This document shows positions 8,536 to 21,375 of a stretch of 64,000 bases of DNA, in pieces. The stretch comes from Ureibacillus terrenus (GTDB lineage: Bacteria > Bacillota > Bacilli > Bacillales_A > Planococcaceae): the NCBI RefSeq assembly GCF_006569205.1, contig NZ_VIGD01000007.1:1-64000 (forward strand). Reading direction: 5' to 3'. Below the pieces are notes generated by a model. It worked only from the letters and a program-made list of their open reading frames with translations. It did no database searches and was not told where the DNA came from. Position 1 is the stretch's first letter. Every line of letters begins with the position of its first letter. A program made the position numbers and the translations under genes.

Positions 8536-8901
8536 TTATTTTTTCTTGTTCGCTACAGTTTTACGAGGACCTTTACGAGTACGTGCATTGTTTTTCGTAT
8601 TTTGTCCACGAACCGGTAGACCACGGCGGTGACGGATACCACGGTAGCAGCCGATTTCCATTAAACGTTTGATGTTAAGAGATACTTCGCGGCGCAAGTC
8701 ACCTTCGATTTTATATTTGTCCAACTCCGCACGAATTCTGTCCAATTCGTCTTCAGTTAAATCACGTACACGAGTATCTTCAGAAACGCCAGCTGCAGCT
8801 AATACTTTTTTCGCAGTGGATTTACCAACACCATAAATGTAAGTCAATGAAATTACAACGCGTTTATCGCGAGGAATATCAACACCAGCAATACGTGCCA
8901 T
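8536..8901 (-). CDS. rpsM: 30S ribosomal protein S13
   Basis: S13, 121 residues, in the 30S head. It forms inter-subunit bridges and its basic C-terminal tail ([16 protein letters not shown]) touches P-site tRNA. The helix-hairpin-helix region is seen as [12 protein letters not shown]. It follows rpmJ with a GGAGGTG binding site. Confidence 0.98.
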   Translation of the reverse strand: MARIAGVDIPRDKRVVISLTYIYGVGKSTAKKVLAAAGVSEDTRVRDLTEDELDRIRAELDKYKIEGDLRREVSLNIKRLMEIGCYRGIRHRRGLPVRGQNTKNNARTRKGPRKTVANKKK

Positions 8902-8922
8902 TTATTTCGCACCTCCTTAAAA

Positions 8923-9036
<114 letters not shown>

Positions 9037-9076
9037 TTAACTCAACCTCCTTAGTCTTCGGAGTGCAAAAATGTTT

Positions 9077-9295
9077 TTATTTGTAACGATACGTGATACG
9101 ACCGCGAGTCAAATCATAAGGCGATAATTCAACCGTTACTTTATCTCCAGGCAAAATCCGTATAAAGTGCATACGAATCTTTCCGGAAACGTGTGCAAGC
9201 ACTGTATGCCCATTCTCTAATTCTACCTTAAACATGGCATTTGGCAAAGTCTCAACGACTGTTCCTTCAACTTCAATAACATCGTCTTTCGCCAT
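9077..9295 (-). CDS. infA: Translation initiation factor IF-1
   Basis: IF-1, 72 residues from the ATG at 9295 ([13 protein letters not shown]), an S1-like OB fold that blocks the A site during initiation. A TTG directly in front would add one residue. GGGAGA lies 7 bases before the ATG. In B. subtilis map precedes infA; here a 389-base gene-free region precedes it, with a candidate promoter and an attenuator-like hairpin. Confidence 0.97.
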   Translation of the reverse strand: MAKDDVIEVEGTVVETLPNAMFKVELENGHTVLAHVSGKIRMHFIRILPGDKVTVELSPYDLTRGRITYRYK

Positions 9296-9379
9296 CAACC
9301 GATCTCCCTTCTTTATGTGCTAAATGGTTCCCGATGGAGAACACGCGCAACAATTGAACAGTTTAGTAACAGCTCCATT

Positions 9380-9443
9380 AAAAAAATTGGATTGTATGAG
9401 AGATGCTCGAAAGACGCATGGATGGTTTCGCTACACACAATCC
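9380..9443 (-). terminator. Attenuator-like terminator in the infA leader
   Basis: On the minus strand GGATTGTGTG (9434-9443) pairs with CATACAATCC (9389-9398), 10 bp including one G-U pair. The enclosed 35 bases contain a small ATGC/GCAT hairpin. The stem is followed by AATTTTTTT. I see no good promoter between this element and infA, so infA expression should depend on readthrough. Confidence 0.55.
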
Positions 9444-9570
9444 AGGGAATGAACAAAGTCCGGTTTATGATCTTATTCGTTAAAATGACCGGAAATCATG
9501 GAACATTCATACCCGTTTACTTGATGCTTCCACGAAACCCATAACACTCTTTCAAATTTACTTCCTTGTA

Positions 9571-9599
9571 AGTATAAGCATTTTCGCAAGCAGTGTATA
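9571..9599 (-). promoter_or_regulatory. Candidate promoter for the alpha operon (infA onward)
   Basis: TATACA (9594-9599), 17 bp, TATACT (9571-9576) on the minus strand. It would give a leader of about 270 bases before infA that contains the terminator-like hairpin at 9380-9443. The -35 matches consensus 4 of 6 and the -10 5 of 6. Confidence 0.45.
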
Positions 9600-9684
9600 C
9601 CGAACCCATTAAACTTTCACAGTAAAAGTTTTTCTCCGTTACGCTGCGCGAAAAGTATTATGACTTTCGAAAGTATGACGGGTA

Positions 9685-11703
<2,019 letters not shown>

Positions 11704-11704
<1 letters not shown>

Positions 11705-12144
11705 TAGATCACCTCAGCTGTTCCGCCAGCGTTCTCGATTGCTTCTTTCGCAGAAGCAGAGAACTTATGAGCTTTCACGTTAAGCTTTTTCGTAAGCGCT
11801 CCATTTCCAAGGATTTTAATACCAGCTTTTTCGTTTTTCACAACACCTGTTTCAATTAACAATTCAGGTGTAACTTCCGTACCTTCTTCGAAACGATTTA
11901 ACGCTTCAAGGTTCACGATTGCATATTCTTTACGGTTTACATTTGTAAAGCCACGTTTTGGCAAACGGCGGAACAGTGGGTTTTGACCACCTTCAAATCC
12001 TGGACGTACACCGCCTCCAGAACGAGCGTTTTGACCTTTTTGACCGCGTCCTGCAGTTTTACCATTACCAGAACCAATACCACGTCCAACGCGGTTGCGT
12101 TTTTTGCGTGAACCTTCAGCTGGTTTTAGCTCATGAAGTTTCAT
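11704..12144 (-). CDS. rplO: 50S ribosomal protein L15
   Basis: L15, 146 residues from the ATG at 12144 ([22 protein letters not shown]). A GTG four codons upstream overlaps the GGAGGTG binding site and is unlikely to be used. The Gly/Arg-rich N-terminal extension threads into 23S rRNA. The length equals that of B. subtilis L15. Confidence 0.97.
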
Positions 12145-12179
12145 TTTAGGTGGCACCTCCTTATTTATTTAATGATGGA

Positions 12180-12362
12180 TTAAATTTCTTTTACTTTTAC
12201 CAAGTGTGAAACTTTATTAATCATACCGCGAATTGCAGGGTTATCTGCATGTTCTACAGTAGAATTCACTTTTTTCAAGCCCAATGCTTCAACTACTTTG
12301 CGCTGTCTTTCGCTAGCGCCGATTACAGATCGAATGAGGGTGATTTCTAATTTGTTTGCCAT
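12180..12362 (-). CDS. rpmD: 50S ribosomal protein L30
   Basis: L30, 60 residues from the second of two adjacent ATGs ([20 protein letters not shown]). GGGGGG stands 6 bases before that codon. It lies between rpsE and rplO, the standard spc-operon position. Confidence 0.96.
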   Translation of the reverse strand: MANKLEITLIRSVIGASERQRKVVEALGLKKVNSTVEHADNPAIRGMINKVSHLVKVKEI

Positions 12363-12374
12363 CATTATCCCCCC

Positions 12375-12875
12375 TTATCCTAGTAGCTCTTCTACTGTTT
12401 TACCACGAAGTTTCGCAACTTCTTCAACACGTTTTAATTGTTTTAATCCCTCAACAGTAGCACGTACCATGTTAATTGGTGTGTTGGAACCTAGAGATTT
12501 TGAAAGGATATCAGTGATTCCTGCCAATTCAAGCACTGCACGTACTGAACCACCAGCAATTACCCCAGTACCTTCAGATGCCGGTTTCATTAAAATTTTT
12601 GCAGCACCAAAATCACCGATTACTTCATGTGGAATTGTTCCACCTACACGTGGCACTTCGATCAAATTTTTCTTCGCATCTTCTACAGCTTTGCGAATTG
12701 CATCCGGTACTTCTTGAGCTTTACCAGTACCGAAGCCTACATGACCGTTTCTATCTCCAACTACCACTAAAGCTGAGAAGCGGAAGCGGCGTCCACCTTT
12801 AACAACTTTCGCAACGCGATTTACCGATACAACACGCTCTTCAAGTTCCAGTTTGCTTGCGTCAATACGAGTCAT
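12375..12875 (-). CDS. rpsE: 30S ribosomal protein S5
   Basis: S5, 166 residues. The N-terminal double-stranded-RNA-binding domain includes [20 protein letters not shown], the loop where spectinomycin-resistance and fidelity mutations map in other bacteria; nothing in it looks altered. The C-terminal domain ends [10 protein letters not shown]. Confidence 0.98.
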   Translation of the reverse strand: MTRIDASKLELEERVVSVNRVAKVVKGGRRFRFSALVVVGDRNGHVGFGTGKAQEVPDAIRKAVEDAKKNLIEVPRVGGTIPHEVIGDFGAAKILMKPASEGTGVIAGGSVRAVLELAGITDILSKSLGSNTPINMVRATVEGLKQLKRVEEVAKLRGKTVEELLG

Positions 12876-12896
12876 GAAGTATGTCCCTCCTTCATA

Positions 12897-13256
12897 TTAG
12901 AATTGTAAACCGTTTTCACGTGCAGCTTCTGCCAAAGCTTTCACGCGTCCATGATATAAATAACCACCACGGTCAAATACAACGGCAGTAATATTTTTTT
13001 CCAATGCGCGTTTGGCGATTAATTCGCCCACTTTTGCTGCAGCTTCTTTATTGCTGCCAGGACCTTCAAAACCTTTTTCTAAAGTGGAAGCACTAACAAT
13101 TGTATGTCCTGCAACATCGTCAATGATTTGTGCGTAAATGTGTTTGTTTGAACGAAATACGTTTAAACGTGGACGTTCAGGTGTACCTTGGATTTTTCTA
13201 CGCACACGTGCATGACGTCTTTTGCGTACTTTATTTTTGTCTACTTTCGTAATCAT
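12897..13256 (-). CDS. rplR: 50S ribosomal protein L18
   Basis: L18, 119 residues from the ATG at 13256 ([21 protein letters not shown]). AAAGGAG lies 8 bases upstream, and a GTG three codons earlier overlaps that site. It binds 5S rRNA together with L5, which is encoded in the same operon. Confidence 0.97.
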   Translation of the reverse strand: MITKVDKNKVRKRRHARVRRKIQGTPERPRLNVFRSNKHIYAQIIDDVAGHTIVSASTLEKGFEGPGSNKEAAAKVGELIAKRALEKNITAVVFDRGGYLYHGRVKALAEAARENGLQF

Positions 13257-13285
13257 AGTGGTCACTCCTTTCTACGCCAAGCTAA

Positions 13286-13825
13286 TTACTTACCTGTTTT
13301 ACCTTCTTTACGACGTACATATTCGCCTTCGTAACGAATACCTTTACCTTTGTATGGCTCAGGTGGACGAACAGCGCGGATATCGGCTGCTACAGCACCT
13401 ACTCGTTCTTTGTCGATACCTTTAACCACGATCTTTGTATTAGAAGGAACCTCAAATTCAATTCCTGGCTCTGCAGTAAATTCAACAGGATGTGAGTAAC
13501 CAACGTTTAATACAAGTTTTTTGCCTTGCAATTGAGCACGGTACCCAACCCCAATAAGTTCAAGAGAACGAGAGAACCCTTCAGATACACCTTGTACCAT
13601 GTTTGCGAGCAACGCACGAGTTGTACCGTGGATTGTACGGTGCTCTTTTGAATCAGAAGGACGAACAACTGTGATGATATTTCCTTCTTGTTGGATTTTC
13701 ATATCTTGGTTAAATTGGCGAGTCAGTTCGCCTTTCGGTCCTTTAACAGTTACAGTATTGTCTGCGCTTACTGTCACTGTAACGTTAGAAGGAACTTCGA
13801 TCGGTTTCTTTCCTACACGAGACAT
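13286..13825 (-). CDS. rplF: 50S ribosomal protein L6
   Basis: L6, 179 residues, located near the factor-binding site of the 50S subunit. It starts [15 protein letters not shown] and carries the conserved C-terminal motif [16 protein letters not shown]. It lies between rpsH and rplR in the spc operon. Confidence 0.98.
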   Translation of the reverse strand: MSRVGKKPIEVPSNVTVTVSADNTVTVKGPKGELTRQFNQDMKIQQEGNIITVVRPSDSKEHRTIHGTTRALLANMVQGVSEGFSRSLELIGVGYRAQLQGKKLVLNVGYSHPVEFTAEPGIEFEVPSNTKIVVKGIDKERVGAVAADIRAVRPPEPYKGKGIRYEGEYVRRKEGKTGK

Positions 13826-13855
13826 TTCATTGCACCTCCATTCGTTTCTTACTGA

Positions 13856-14254
13856 TTACCAAACGTATGCTAGTACTTCTCCGCCTACTTTTTTAGCGCG
13901 TGCTTCTTTATCAGTTAACACACCTTGAGAAGTAGAAAGAATTGCGATACCTAATCCGTTTAATACTTTTGGAATTTCGTCAGTTTTCGCATATACGCGT
14001 AAACCAGGTTTAGAAATGCGTTTTAGACCAGTGATTACACGTTCATTGTTTTTGCCGTATTTCAAGAAAATACGGAGAATACCTTGTTTGTTGTCTTCAA
14101 TATATTCAACATCACGAATGAAGCCTTCTCGCTTAAGGATTTCAGCGATTTCTCTTTTAATCTTGGAAGCTGGCACTTCAAGCTTCTCGTGACCAACCAT
14201 ATTTGCATTGCGGATGCGAGTAAGCATATCTGCAATTGGATCTGTCATTGTCAT
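13856..14254 (-). CDS. rpsH: 30S ribosomal protein S8
   Basis: S8, 132 residues, binds helix 21 of 16S rRNA. It starts [18 protein letters not shown], and the conserved C-terminal segment [12 protein letters not shown] precedes GGEVLAYVW. In E. coli S8 is the translational repressor of its operon; I did not identify an equivalent site here. Confidence 0.98.
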   Translation of the reverse strand: MTMTDPIADMLTRIRNANMVGHEKLEVPASKIKREIAEILKREGFIRDVEYIEDNKQGILRIFLKYGKNNERVITGLKRISKPGLRVYAKTDEIPKVLNGLGIAILSTSQGVLTDKEARAKKVGGEVLAYVW

Positions 14255-14285
14255 ATGTTTTTACCTCCTTCCCATTTTTCAGACA

Positions 14286-14471
14286 TTACCAGCTAGCTTT
14301 TTTCACACCAGGGATTTGACCTTTGTATGCAAGTTCACGGAAACAGATACGGCAAAGTTTGAATTTACGATATACAGAATGTGGACGTCCACAGCGTTCG
14401 CAACGTGTATAAGCTTGCACTTTGAATTTAGGTTTGCGTTTTGATTTAACAATCATTGATTTTTTTGCCAC
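14286..14471 (-). CDS. rpsN: 30S ribosomal protein S14, zinc-binding type
   Basis: The short S14 form (61 residues) with two CXXC pairs (CERC and CRIC) that bind zinc. The operon copy therefore needs zinc; zinc-free paralogues, where present, are encoded elsewhere. Followed by rpsH, as usual. Confidence 0.98.
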   Translation of the reverse strand: MAKKSMIVKSKRKPKFKVQAYTRCERCGRPHSVYRKFKLCRICFRELAYKGQIPGVKKASW

Positions 14472-14489
14472 GTTTTCGCCCTCCTTCTA

Positions 14490-15029
14490 TTATTTTTGGA
14501 ACGGCATACCAAATTGAGTTAACAACTCACGAGCTTCTTCATCAGTATTCGCTGTTGTTACAATCACGATATCCATACCGCGTACTTTTGAGATTTTATC
14601 GTAATCAATTTCAGGGAAAATCAATTGTTCTTTTACACCTAAAGTGTAGTTTCCGCGTCCGTCAAATGCTTTTTTGGATACACCACGGAAGTCACGAACA
14701 CGTGGAAGTGCGATGGAAATCAATTTATCCAAGAAATCATACATGCGTTCACCACGTAATGTAACTTTTGCACCAATTGGCATACCTGCACGCAAACGGA
14801 ATCCAGCGATCGATTTTTTCGCTCTTGTTACAACCGGTTTTTGACCAGTAATGATTGCCAGTTCTTCAACAGCTGCATCCAAAGCTTTAGGGTTTTGTAC
14901 TGCGTCACCCACACCCATATTCACTACGATTTTTTCAACTTTAGGAACTTGCATCACAGATTTATATTGAAATTTATTCATTAAAGCAGGAACTACTTCG
15001 TTTTTATATTTTTCTTTTAGGCGGCTCAT
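14490..15029 (-). CDS. rplE: 50S ribosomal protein L5
   Basis: L5, 179 residues from the ATG at 15029 ([17 protein letters not shown]). AAAGGAGG lies just upstream; a longer frame reads through that binding site and is not used. It holds 5S rRNA in the central protuberance and contacts P-site tRNA. Motifs: [15 protein letters not shown] and [15 protein letters not shown]. Confidence 0.97.
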   Translation of the reverse strand: MSRLKEKYKNEVVPALMNKFQYKSVMQVPKVEKIVVNMGVGDAVQNPKALDAAVEELAIITGQKPVVTRAKKSIAGFRLRAGMPIGAKVTLRGERMYDFLDKLISIALPRVRDFRGVSKKAFDGRGNYTLGVKEQLIFPEIDYDKISKVRGMDIVIVTTANTDEEARELLTQFGMPFQK

Positions 15030-15056
15030 GTGTGTACCTCCTTTCAAAATTTCTTA

Positions 15057-15365
15057 TTAGTCAATCACTGCACCTGATTTTTTCGCATAACGAACTTTTT
15101 TGCCGTTTTCGAATCTGTAACCTACGCGAGTCGGCTCGCCAGTTTTCGGATCGATCAGCATAACGTTAGAAACATGGATAGGTGCTTCTTGACTTACAAT
15201 ACCACCTTGAGGGTTTGATTGGTTAGGCTTCACGTGTTTTTTCACGATATTAACGCCTTCAACAATCACACGTTCTTTTTTAGGAAAAGCAGCAAGTACA
15301 ACGCCCACTTTGCCTTTATCTTTTCCAGTAATTACTTTTACTTTGTCGCCCTTTTTAACATGCAT
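15057..15365 (-). CDS. rplX: 50S ribosomal protein L24
   Basis: L24, 102 residues from the ATG at 15365 ([18 protein letters not shown]), behind AAGGAGGTG. It has the KOW motif and is an assembly-initiator protein for the 50S subunit. The frame extends upstream to the rplN stop, but that part has no ribosome binding site. Confidence 0.97.
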   Translation of the reverse strand: MHVKKGDKVKVITGKDKGKVGVVLAAFPKKERVIVEGVNIVKKHVKPNQSNPQGGIVSQEAPIHVSNVMLIDPKTGEPTRVGYRFENGKKVRYAKKSGAVID

Positions 15366-15403
15366 TATGTTTCGCACCTCCTTGATTGGTACTATACGAA
15401 TCA

Positions 15404-15772
15404 TTAAAGAACTTCTGGAGCAAGAGAAATGATTTTCATGAAGTTTTTGTCACGCAACTCACGTGCAACAGGACCGAAAATACGAGTGCCGCGTGGTGAT
15501 TTATCGTCTCTGATAATTACACATGCGTTTTCATCAAATTTAATGTAAGTACCATCTTTACGGCGCACACCAGATTTAGTGCGTACAACAACCGCTTTTA
15601 CAACATCGCCTTTCTTAACAACGCCACCTGGTGTTGCTTTCTTAACTGTGCAAACGATAACGTCACCGATATTGGCAGTTTTACGTCCAGAACCACCGAG
15701 TACTTTAATCGTTAATACTTCACGTGCACCTGAGTTGTCAGCAACTTTCAAACGAGATTCTTGTTGGATCAC
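15404..15772 (-). CDS. rplN: 50S ribosomal protein L14
   Basis: L14, 122 residues, at the subunit interface (bridge with 16S rRNA) and near the docking site of the silencing factor RsfS. It starts [19 protein letters not shown] and ends [16 protein letters not shown]. Confidence 0.98.
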   Translation of the reverse strand: MIQQESRLKVADNSGAREVLTIKVLGGSGRKTANIGDVIVCTVKKATPGGVVKKGDVVKAVVVRTKSGVRRKDGTYIKFDENACVIIRDDKSPRGTRIFGPVARELRDKNFMKIISLAPEVL

Positions 15773-15817
15773 TTAGGTTACCTCCCTTCGGAATTTGCGC
15801 TTTTTCCGAACTTCTTA

Positions 15818-16081
15818 TTAAATAACAACCGCTTTTTCTACGATTTCTACTAAACGGAAATGTTTTGTAGCTGAAAGTGGGCGCGTTTCCATAATGCGCA
15901 CGATATCGCCGACTTTAGCTTCATTGTGCTCATCGTGAGCTTTGAATTTTTTGGAATATTTTACGCGTTTGCCGTATAATTTGTGTTTTTTGTAAGTTTC
16001 TACTAAAACGACAATTGTTTTGTCCATTTTATCTGAAACTACACGGCCAGTGTAAACTTTGCGCTGTTTACGCTCAGACAT
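15818..16081 (-). CDS. rpsQ: 30S ribosomal protein S17
   Basis: S17, 87 residues, a primary 16S rRNA-binding OB-fold protein. It shows [19 protein letters not shown] and the conserved loop [20 protein letters not shown]. It lies between rpmC and rplN. Confidence 0.98.
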   Translation of the reverse strand: MSERKQRKVYTGRVVSDKMDKTIVVLVETYKKHKLYGKRVKYSKKFKAHDEHNEAKVGDIVRIMETRPLSATKHFRLVEIVEKAVVI

Positions 16082-16102
16082 ATCGTGGACCTCCTTTGCT
16101 CA

Positions 16103-16303
16103 TTACTTTTCTCCACTGATTTCTCTTTCACGGATCACAGTTTTCATACGTGCAATCGTTTTACGTACTTCACGGATACGAGCTGTATTTTCTAATTGAC
16201 CAGTCGCTAATTGGAAACGAAGGTTGAAAAGCTCTTCTTTTAACGCTTTGATTTTCATTTCGATTTCAGGAGTGGCAAGTTCGCGGATTTCTTTAGCTTT
16301 CAT
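16103..16303 (-). CDS. rpmC: 50S ribosomal protein L29
   Basis: L29, 66 residues from the ATG at 16303 ([21 protein letters not shown]), a two-helix protein at the polypeptide exit tunnel. Its start lies inside the end of rplP (11-base overlap), so it is probably translationally coupled. Confidence 0.97.
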   Translation of the reverse strand: MKAKEIRELATPEIEMKIKALKEELFNLRFQLATGQLENTARIREVRKTIARMKTVIREREISGEK

Positions 16304-16727
16304 TAGAATCACCACCAGTTTCTTGACGTTTCACAATTTTACATTTTACAGGAAGTTTATGTGATGCCAAACGAAGAGCTTCGCGTGCAACTTCTTCAGA
16401 TACACCGGCAACTTCGAACATAACTTTTCCTGGTTTTACTACAGCTACCCAACCTTCTGGAGAACCTTTACCGGAACCCATCCGTACTTCAAGCGGTTTT
16501 TTCGTATATGGTTTGTGCGGGAAGATTTTAATCCAAACTTTACCGCCACGTTTCATGTGACGAGTCATCGCAATACGGGCTGCTTCAATTTGGCGGTTTG
16601 TCACCCAGCTTGCAGTTGTAGCTTGAAGGCCCCATTCACCAAATTGCACCTCTGTACCGCCTTTTGCTCTGCCTTTCATTCGGCCACGATGTTCGCGACG
16701 ATATTTCACGCGTTTTGGCATTAACAT
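16293..16727 (-). CDS. rplP: 50S ribosomal protein L16
   Basis: L16, 144 residues, starting [20 protein letters not shown]. It contacts A-site tRNA and is needed for late 50S assembly. The segment [21 protein letters not shown] is conserved. It overlaps rpmC and follows rpsC by 2 bases. Confidence 0.98.
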   Translation of the reverse strand: MLMPKRVKYRREHRGRMKGRAKGGTEVQFGEWGLQATTASWVTNRQIEAARIAMTRHMKRGGKVWIKIFPHKPYTKKPLEVRMGSGKGSPEGWVAVVKPGKVMFEVAGVSEEVAREALRLASHKLPVKCKIVKRQETGGDSNES

Positions 16728-16729
16728 AA

Positions 16730-17386
16730 TTATTTTCCTCCTTCCGCAGAGTTTTTCTTCGTAGGAAGGACCTCACCACGATAAATCCATACTTTCACGC
16801 CCAATTTTCCGTATGTTGTATCCGCTTCTGCATGAGCGTAATCGATGTCAGCGCGAAGAGTATGAAGTGGTACAGTTCCTTCACTGTAATGTTCTGCACG
16901 GGCAATATCTGCACCGCCTAGACGACCGGATACTTGTGTTTTAATCCCTTTTGCTCCTGCGCGCATTGCACGTTGGATTGCTTGTTTTTGTGCGCGGCGG
17001 AATGAAACGCGGTTTTCAAGTTGACGCGCAATATTTTCTGCCACTAATTTTGCATCAAGATCAGGTTTTTTGATTTCAACAATGTTGATGTGCACACGTT
17101 TACCAGTTAGATCGCTTAAATATTTGCGCAAGCTTTCTACTTCTGCACCGCCTTTACCGATTACCATTCCAGGCTTCGCAGTGTGGATTGTAATGTTCAC
17201 TCGATTGGCTGCACGTTCAATTTCTACTTTAGAAACCGCTGCATCTTTTAATGTTGTTTCGATATATTTACGGATTTTTAAATCTTCGTGAAGTAATTCG
17301 GCGTAATCTTTTTCAGCGTACCATCTTGATTCCCAGTCACGAATGATGCCGAGGCGCAATCCGTTTGGATGTACTTTTTGACCCAA
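16730..17386 (-). CDS. rpsC: 30S ribosomal protein S3
   Basis: S3, 218 residues, at the mRNA entry tunnel. The KH domain has the GXXG loop [14 protein letters not shown], and the basic segment [18 protein letters not shown] carries helicase-region arginines. It lies directly between rplV and rplP (gaps of 2 bases). Confidence 0.98.
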   Translation of the reverse strand: MGQKVHPNGLRLGIIRDWESRWYAEKDYAELLHEDLKIRKYIETTLKDAAVSKVEIERAANRVNITIHTAKPGMVIGKGGAEVESLRKYLSDLTGKRVHINIVEIKKPDLDAKLVAENIARQLENRVSFRRAQKQAIQRAMRAGAKGIKTQVSGRLGGADIARAEHYSEGTVPLHTLRADIDYAHAEADTTYGKLGVKVWIYRGEVLPTKKNSAEGGK

Positions 17387-17388
17387 AA

Positions 17389-17736
17389 TTAACCCTCCTT
17401 CTTCTCAGATACCACTACAGTAATGTGGCTTGTGCGTTTATTAATTGCGCTTGCACGACCTTGCGCACGTGGACGATAACGTTTTAATGTTGGACCTTCA
17501 TCAACATAAATTTCGGAAATGTATAAATTGTTAGGATCTAAATCGTAATTGTGCTCAGCATTTGCAACTGCAGATTTTAATACTTTCTCAACGACTGGAG
17601 ACGCCGCTTTTGGAGTATGACGTAAAATCGCAACTGCTTCTCCTACTTGCTTGCCTCTGATCAAATCAACCACTAAACGTACTTTGCGAGGTGCAATTCG
17701 GACTGTGCGAGCAACAGCTTTGGCTTTTGTTGTCAT
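17389..17736 (-). CDS. rplV: 50S ribosomal protein L22
   Basis: L22, 115 residues. Its long beta-hairpin loop ([17 protein letters not shown]) lines the peptide exit tunnel, where macrolide-resistance changes occur in other bacteria; the loop looks wild type. The start follows GGAGG at normal spacing. Confidence 0.98.
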   Translation of the reverse strand: MTTKAKAVARTVRIAPRKVRLVVDLIRGKQVGEAVAILRHTPKAASPVVEKVLKSAVANAEHNYDLDPNNLYISEIYVDEGPTLKRYRPRAQGRASAINKRTSHITVVVSEKKEG

Positions 17737-17758
17737 CAGGATCTACCTCCTCTCAAAA

Positions 17759-18037
17759 TTAGCGTCTTGTTTTTTTGTCATCATTACCGTGGCCTTTGTA
17801 AGTCCGAGTCGGTACGAACTCACCAAGTTTGTGGCCTACCATATCTTCCGTAATATATACAGGAACATGTTTGCGTCCGTCATAAACCGCGATTGTCAAT
17901 CCGACGAAGTTAGGGAAGATTGTTGAACGGCGAGACCAAGTTTTGATTACTTGTTTTTTCTCTTGACCTTGTTGTGCTTCCACTTTTTTCATTAAATGTT
18001 CATCACAAAATGGTCCTTTTTTCAAGCTGCGACCCAT
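17759..18037 (-). CDS. rpsS: 30S ribosomal protein S19
   Basis: S19, 92 residues, in the 30S head where it contacts the 50S subunit. It starts [19 protein letters not shown] and contains [20 protein letters not shown]. It lies between rplB and rplV. Confidence 0.98.
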   Translation of the reverse strand: MGRSLKKGPFCDEHLMKKVEAQQGQEKKQVIKTWSRRSTIFPNFVGLTIAVYDGRKHVPVYITEDMVGHKLGEFVPTRTYKGHGNDDKKTRR

Positions 18038-18097
18038 TTAGTAACCTCCCTCCGTGATTTCACTACTGTTCTTCGCTTGGAAAGTAGCTTTACCACA

Positions 18098-18928
18098 TTA
18101 TTTTTTACGTGCACGAATAATGAATTTATCAGATTTGTTGCGTTTCTTGCGAGTTTTGAAACCAAGAGCAGGTTTGCCCCAAGGTGTCATTGGAGATTTG
18201 CGTCCGATTGGCGCTTTACCTTCACCACCACCGTGTGGGTGATCCACAGGGTTCATTACAGAACCGCGTACAGTAGGGCGTTTGCCTAACCAGCGGGAAC
18301 GACCGGCTTTACCGATGTTTACCAGTTCATGGGATTCGTTACCAACTTGACCGATTGTTGCGCGGCAAGTCGCCAAAATTAAACGTACTTCACCAGATTG
18401 AAGACGTACAATCACATATTTGCCTTCACGGCCTAATACTTGTGCAGAAGCACCTGCAGCACGAACTAATTGTCCGCCTTTTCCTGGTTTCAACTCGATG
18501 TTATGGATTGTTGTACCCATTGGAATGTTTGCAAGCGGTAATGCATTACCCACTTTGATATCCGCATCCGGACCGGACATGATTTCTTGACCTACTTGCA
18601 ATCCTTTTGGAGCAATAATATAGCGTTTTTCACCATCTGCATAATTAATTAACGCAATATTTGCTGAGCGGTTTGGATCGTATTCGATTGTAGCAACGCG
18701 TCCTGGAATGCCATCTTTGTCACGTTTGAAATCGATGATACGATATTGACGCTTGTGTCCACCGCCATGGTGACGAACAGTGATTTTACCTTGGTTGTTG
18801 CGGCCAGCTTTGCGTTTCAATGGCACTAATAATGATTTTTCCGGCGTATCAGTTGTGATTTCCGAAAAGTCAAATGATGTCATGTTACGACGACCATTTG
18901 AGGTTGGTTTATATTTTTTAATCGCCAT
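18098..18928 (-). CDS. rplB: 50S ribosomal protein L2
   Basis: L2, 276 residues, required for subunit association and peptidyl-transferase activity. The conserved histidine lies in [20 protein letters not shown]. The C-terminal tail [18 protein letters not shown] is basic. Third-from-last of the S10-operon proteins before rpsS and rplV. Confidence 0.98.
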   Translation of the reverse strand: MAIKKYKPTSNGRRNMTSFDFSEITTDTPEKSLLVPLKRKAGRNNQGKITVRHHGGGHKRQYRIIDFKRDKDGIPGRVATIEYDPNRSANIALINYADGEKRYIIAPKGLQVGQEIMSGPDADIKVGNALPLANIPMGTTIHNIELKPGKGGQLVRAAGASAQVLGREGKYVIVRLQSGEVRLILATCRATIGQVGNESHELVNIGKAGRSRWLGKRPTVRGSVMNPVDHPHGGGEGKAPIGRKSPMTPWGKPALGFKTRKKRNKSDKFIIRARKK

Positions 18929-18974
18929 GTTATTTCCCTCCTTCTTTTCGTATCAGAACCATTTCGTTTTGCGA

Positions 18975-19259
18975 TTAGATGTCAAAAATTTCGATCTCTT
19001 TGCTGTCAGGGGTTAATGTTACGATCGCTTTGCGGCGTCTGTTTGTTACGCCTTGGAATTTACCGACGCGTTTTGCTTTTCCTTTGTAGTTCATGATGTT
19101 AACTTTTGCAACTTTCACGCCGAAAATTTCTTCAACTGCATCTTTTACTTGCGTTTTATTCGCACGGAGATCCACTTCGAACGTATATTTTTTGTCAGCC
19201 ATTAATTCAGTGGAACGCTCAGTAATGACCGGACGTTTGATGACATCACGCGCATCCAT
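18975..19259 (-). CDS. rplW: 50S ribosomal protein L23
   Basis: L23, 94 residues, at the rim of the exit tunnel where trigger factor and SRP dock. [20 protein letters not shown] is diagnostic. Its ATG shares one base with the rplD stop (TAATG), so translation is coupled. Confidence 0.98.
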   Translation of the reverse strand: MDARDVIKRPVITERSTELMADKKYTFEVDLRANKTQVKDAVEEIFGVKVAKVNIMNYKGKAKRVGKFQGVTNRRRKAIVTLTPDSKEIEIFDI

Positions 19260-19882
19260 TACCCAAGCACCTCCTCAACTTTTTCTACTGCAGCTTTCGT
19301 GAATACAACTTTGTCATGACCTAATAAGTCAAGAACGTTGATTCCGTTAGCTGTAATCACAGTTACGCCTGGGATGTTACGTGCAGATAATGTCACGTTT
19401 TCATCTAAATCAGCTGTAACGAACAATGCTTTTGAATCGATTTTTAGGTTGTTTAAAATTTGTTTGAAATCTTTTGTTTTTGGCGCATCTAGCTTTAACG
19501 CATCTAAAACTAGGAAATTTTGTTCGTTCACTTTTGCGGATAAAGCAGATTTAAGAGCTAAGCGACGAACTTTTTTCGGAAGTTTATAGCTGTAGCTTCT
19601 TGGTTGTGGACCAAATACTACACCACCACCACGCCATTGAGGAGCTCGGATTGAACCTTGGCGAGCGCGTCCAGTTCCTTTTTGGCGCCATGGTTTTCTA
19701 CCACCACCAGAAACTTCAGAGCGGTTCTTTACTTTGTGTGTACCTTGACGTAGAGAAGCGCGTTGAGCGATTACTGCGTCGAATAATACGGCTTCGTTTG
19801 GTTCGATACCGAAAATTTCATCATTCAATTCGATTTCACCAACTGAAGCACCAGTTTGACTAAGAACAGTTACCTTTGTCAT
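19259..19882 (-). CDS. rplD: 50S ribosomal protein L4
   Basis: L4, 207 residues. The long internal loop ([20 protein letters not shown] and onward) reaches into the exit tunnel near the macrolide site and appears unaltered. In E. coli L4 also represses its own operon; whether that holds here cannot be judged from the sequence. Confidence 0.98.
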   Translation of the reverse strand: MTKVTVLSQTGASVGEIELNDEIFGIEPNEAVLFDAVIAQRASLRQGTHKVKNRSEVSGGGRKPWRQKGTGRARQGSIRAPQWRGGGVVFGPQPRSYSYKLPKKVRRLALKSALSAKVNEQNFLVLDALKLDAPKTKDFKQILNNLKIDSKALFVTADLDENVTLSARNIPGVTVITANGINVLDLLGHDKVVFTKAAVEKVEEVLG

Positions 19883-19911
19883 TCCTGTTTCCTCCTTTCT
19901 CCATCTGTATA

Positions 19912-20544
19912 TTATTTAGATTTTTTAACAGCAGATTTTACGATTACCAAAGATTTGCGGGCACCTGGAACATTTCCTTTGATTAATAGCAAATTGCGTT
20001 CCGGAATGACTTTTACAATTTGCAAGTTTTGGATTGTCACTCGTTCGCCGCCTGTACGTCCAGGCAAGTTTTTCGTTTTGAATACACGGTTTGGAGCGAT
20101 GGCCCCCATTGAACCAGGACGACGGTGATAACGGGAACCGTGAGCCATAGGTCCGCGGGATTGTCCGTGGCGTTTGATTACACCTTGGAAACCTTTACCT
20201 TTTGATGTTCCTGTTACATCTACCCAATCGCCTTCTGCGAAAATATCTACTTTGACTTCTTGACCAACTTCGTAATCATCCAAATTAACTCCGCGAATCT
20301 CACGAATGAAGCGCTTAGGTGCTGTGTTAGCTTTTGCAACATGCCCTTTTTCAGGTTTGTTCGCAAGTTTTTCGCGTTTATCTTCAAAACCTAATTGGAT
20401 TGCTTCGTAACCATCGTTTTCGATTGTTTTCTTTTGAAGCACTACGTTAGGAGTCGCTTCAACAACTGTTACAGGTATTAAATCACCGTTCTCGGCGAAA
20501 ACTTGCGTCATGCCGATTTTTCTACCTAAGATTCCTTTGGTCAT
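19912..20544 (-). CDS. rplC: 50S ribosomal protein L3
   Basis: L3, 210 residues, an assembly initiator whose extension approaches the peptidyl transferase centre ([18 protein letters not shown], including the glutamine-containing GHGQ-type region at HGQSRGP). It starts [16 protein letters not shown]. It follows rpsJ by 42 bases. Confidence 0.98.
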   Translation of the reverse strand: MTKGILGRKIGMTQVFAENGDLIPVTVVEATPNVVLQKKTIENDGYEAIQLGFEDKREKLANKPEKGHVAKANTAPKRFIREIRGVNLDDYEVGQEVKVDIFAEGDWVDVTGTSKGKGFQGVIKRHGQSRGPMAHGSRYHRRPGSMGAIAPNRVFKTKNLPGRTGGERVTIQNLQIVKVIPERNLLLIKGNVPGARKSLVIVKSAVKKSK

Positions 20545-20586
20545 TTGTCACACCTCCTGTGGTTATAAAAAATTTTTATTGTTCAA

Positions 20587-21018
<432 letters not shown>

Positions 21019-21023
21019 TCAAC

Positions 21024-21052
21024 ATTATAAACAATTACATAGTACTTAGCAA
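21024..21052 (-). promoter_or_regulatory. Sigma-A promoter of the S10-spc-alpha operon
   Basis: TTGCTA (21047-21052), 17 bp, TATAAT (21024-21029) on the minus strand; the predicted start is near 21017. The interval 21053-21281 upstream is AT-rich, with only a small TGCCG/CGGCA hairpin at about 21250, and holds no gene I can support. Confidence 0.85.
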
Positions 21053-21281
21053 GTGTTTTCGTAAATTTGCTGATTAATTATAGATTTTTCTTTTTTATTC
21101 CCTGAGCTGTTTTATAGTATATAGGAGGATTTTATTTAAATCAACTCCAATAAAATTCTGAAAATTCCCCTCTATTTTCACATAAATAGAATGCTGCTCT
21201 TTCATTAAAATTAGACAAGTTTTCATTTATAATAGGAACATTTTTCACCTGCCGAAAGGTTACGGCAATCAGAATGAATGC

Positions 21282-21324
21282 AAAAAAGTGGTCAGCGGCA
21301 TCCAATGATACGAGCCAACCACTT
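21282..21324 (-). terminator. Terminator of the bceRSAB unit
   Basis: On the minus strand AAGTGGTTGGC pairs with GCC...ACCACTT across a loop of about 14 bases, then TTTTTTG follows. It lies about 50 bases after the permease stop and isolates this unit from the rpsJ promoter. Confidence 0.8.
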
Positions 21325-21375
21325 GTTTACGGAGTCTGAAAATTCAGTTTCTACCTATATTAATAGCCTCCAATT

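Larger units (their letters stand above)
9296..9684 (-). other. Gene-free interval between adk and infA (map position)
   Basis: I find no convincing coding region on either strand here, although methionine aminopeptidase (map) occupies this place in B. subtilis. Read on the minus strand, the interval holds a candidate promoter (9571-9599) and then a hairpin with a U7 run (9380-9443). Small inverted repeats, such as the 12-bp palindrome ACTTTCGAAAGT at 9664-9675, lie closer to adk. A 75-codon frame on the plus strand has no recognisable product and no binding site. Confidence 0.6.

Noticed and set aside
9317-9544. A 75-codon plus-strand frame in the adk-infA gap
   Set aside because: No recognisable product, no binding site, and the region makes better sense as a leader with a hairpin on the other strand. 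I also looked here for remnants of map and found none.
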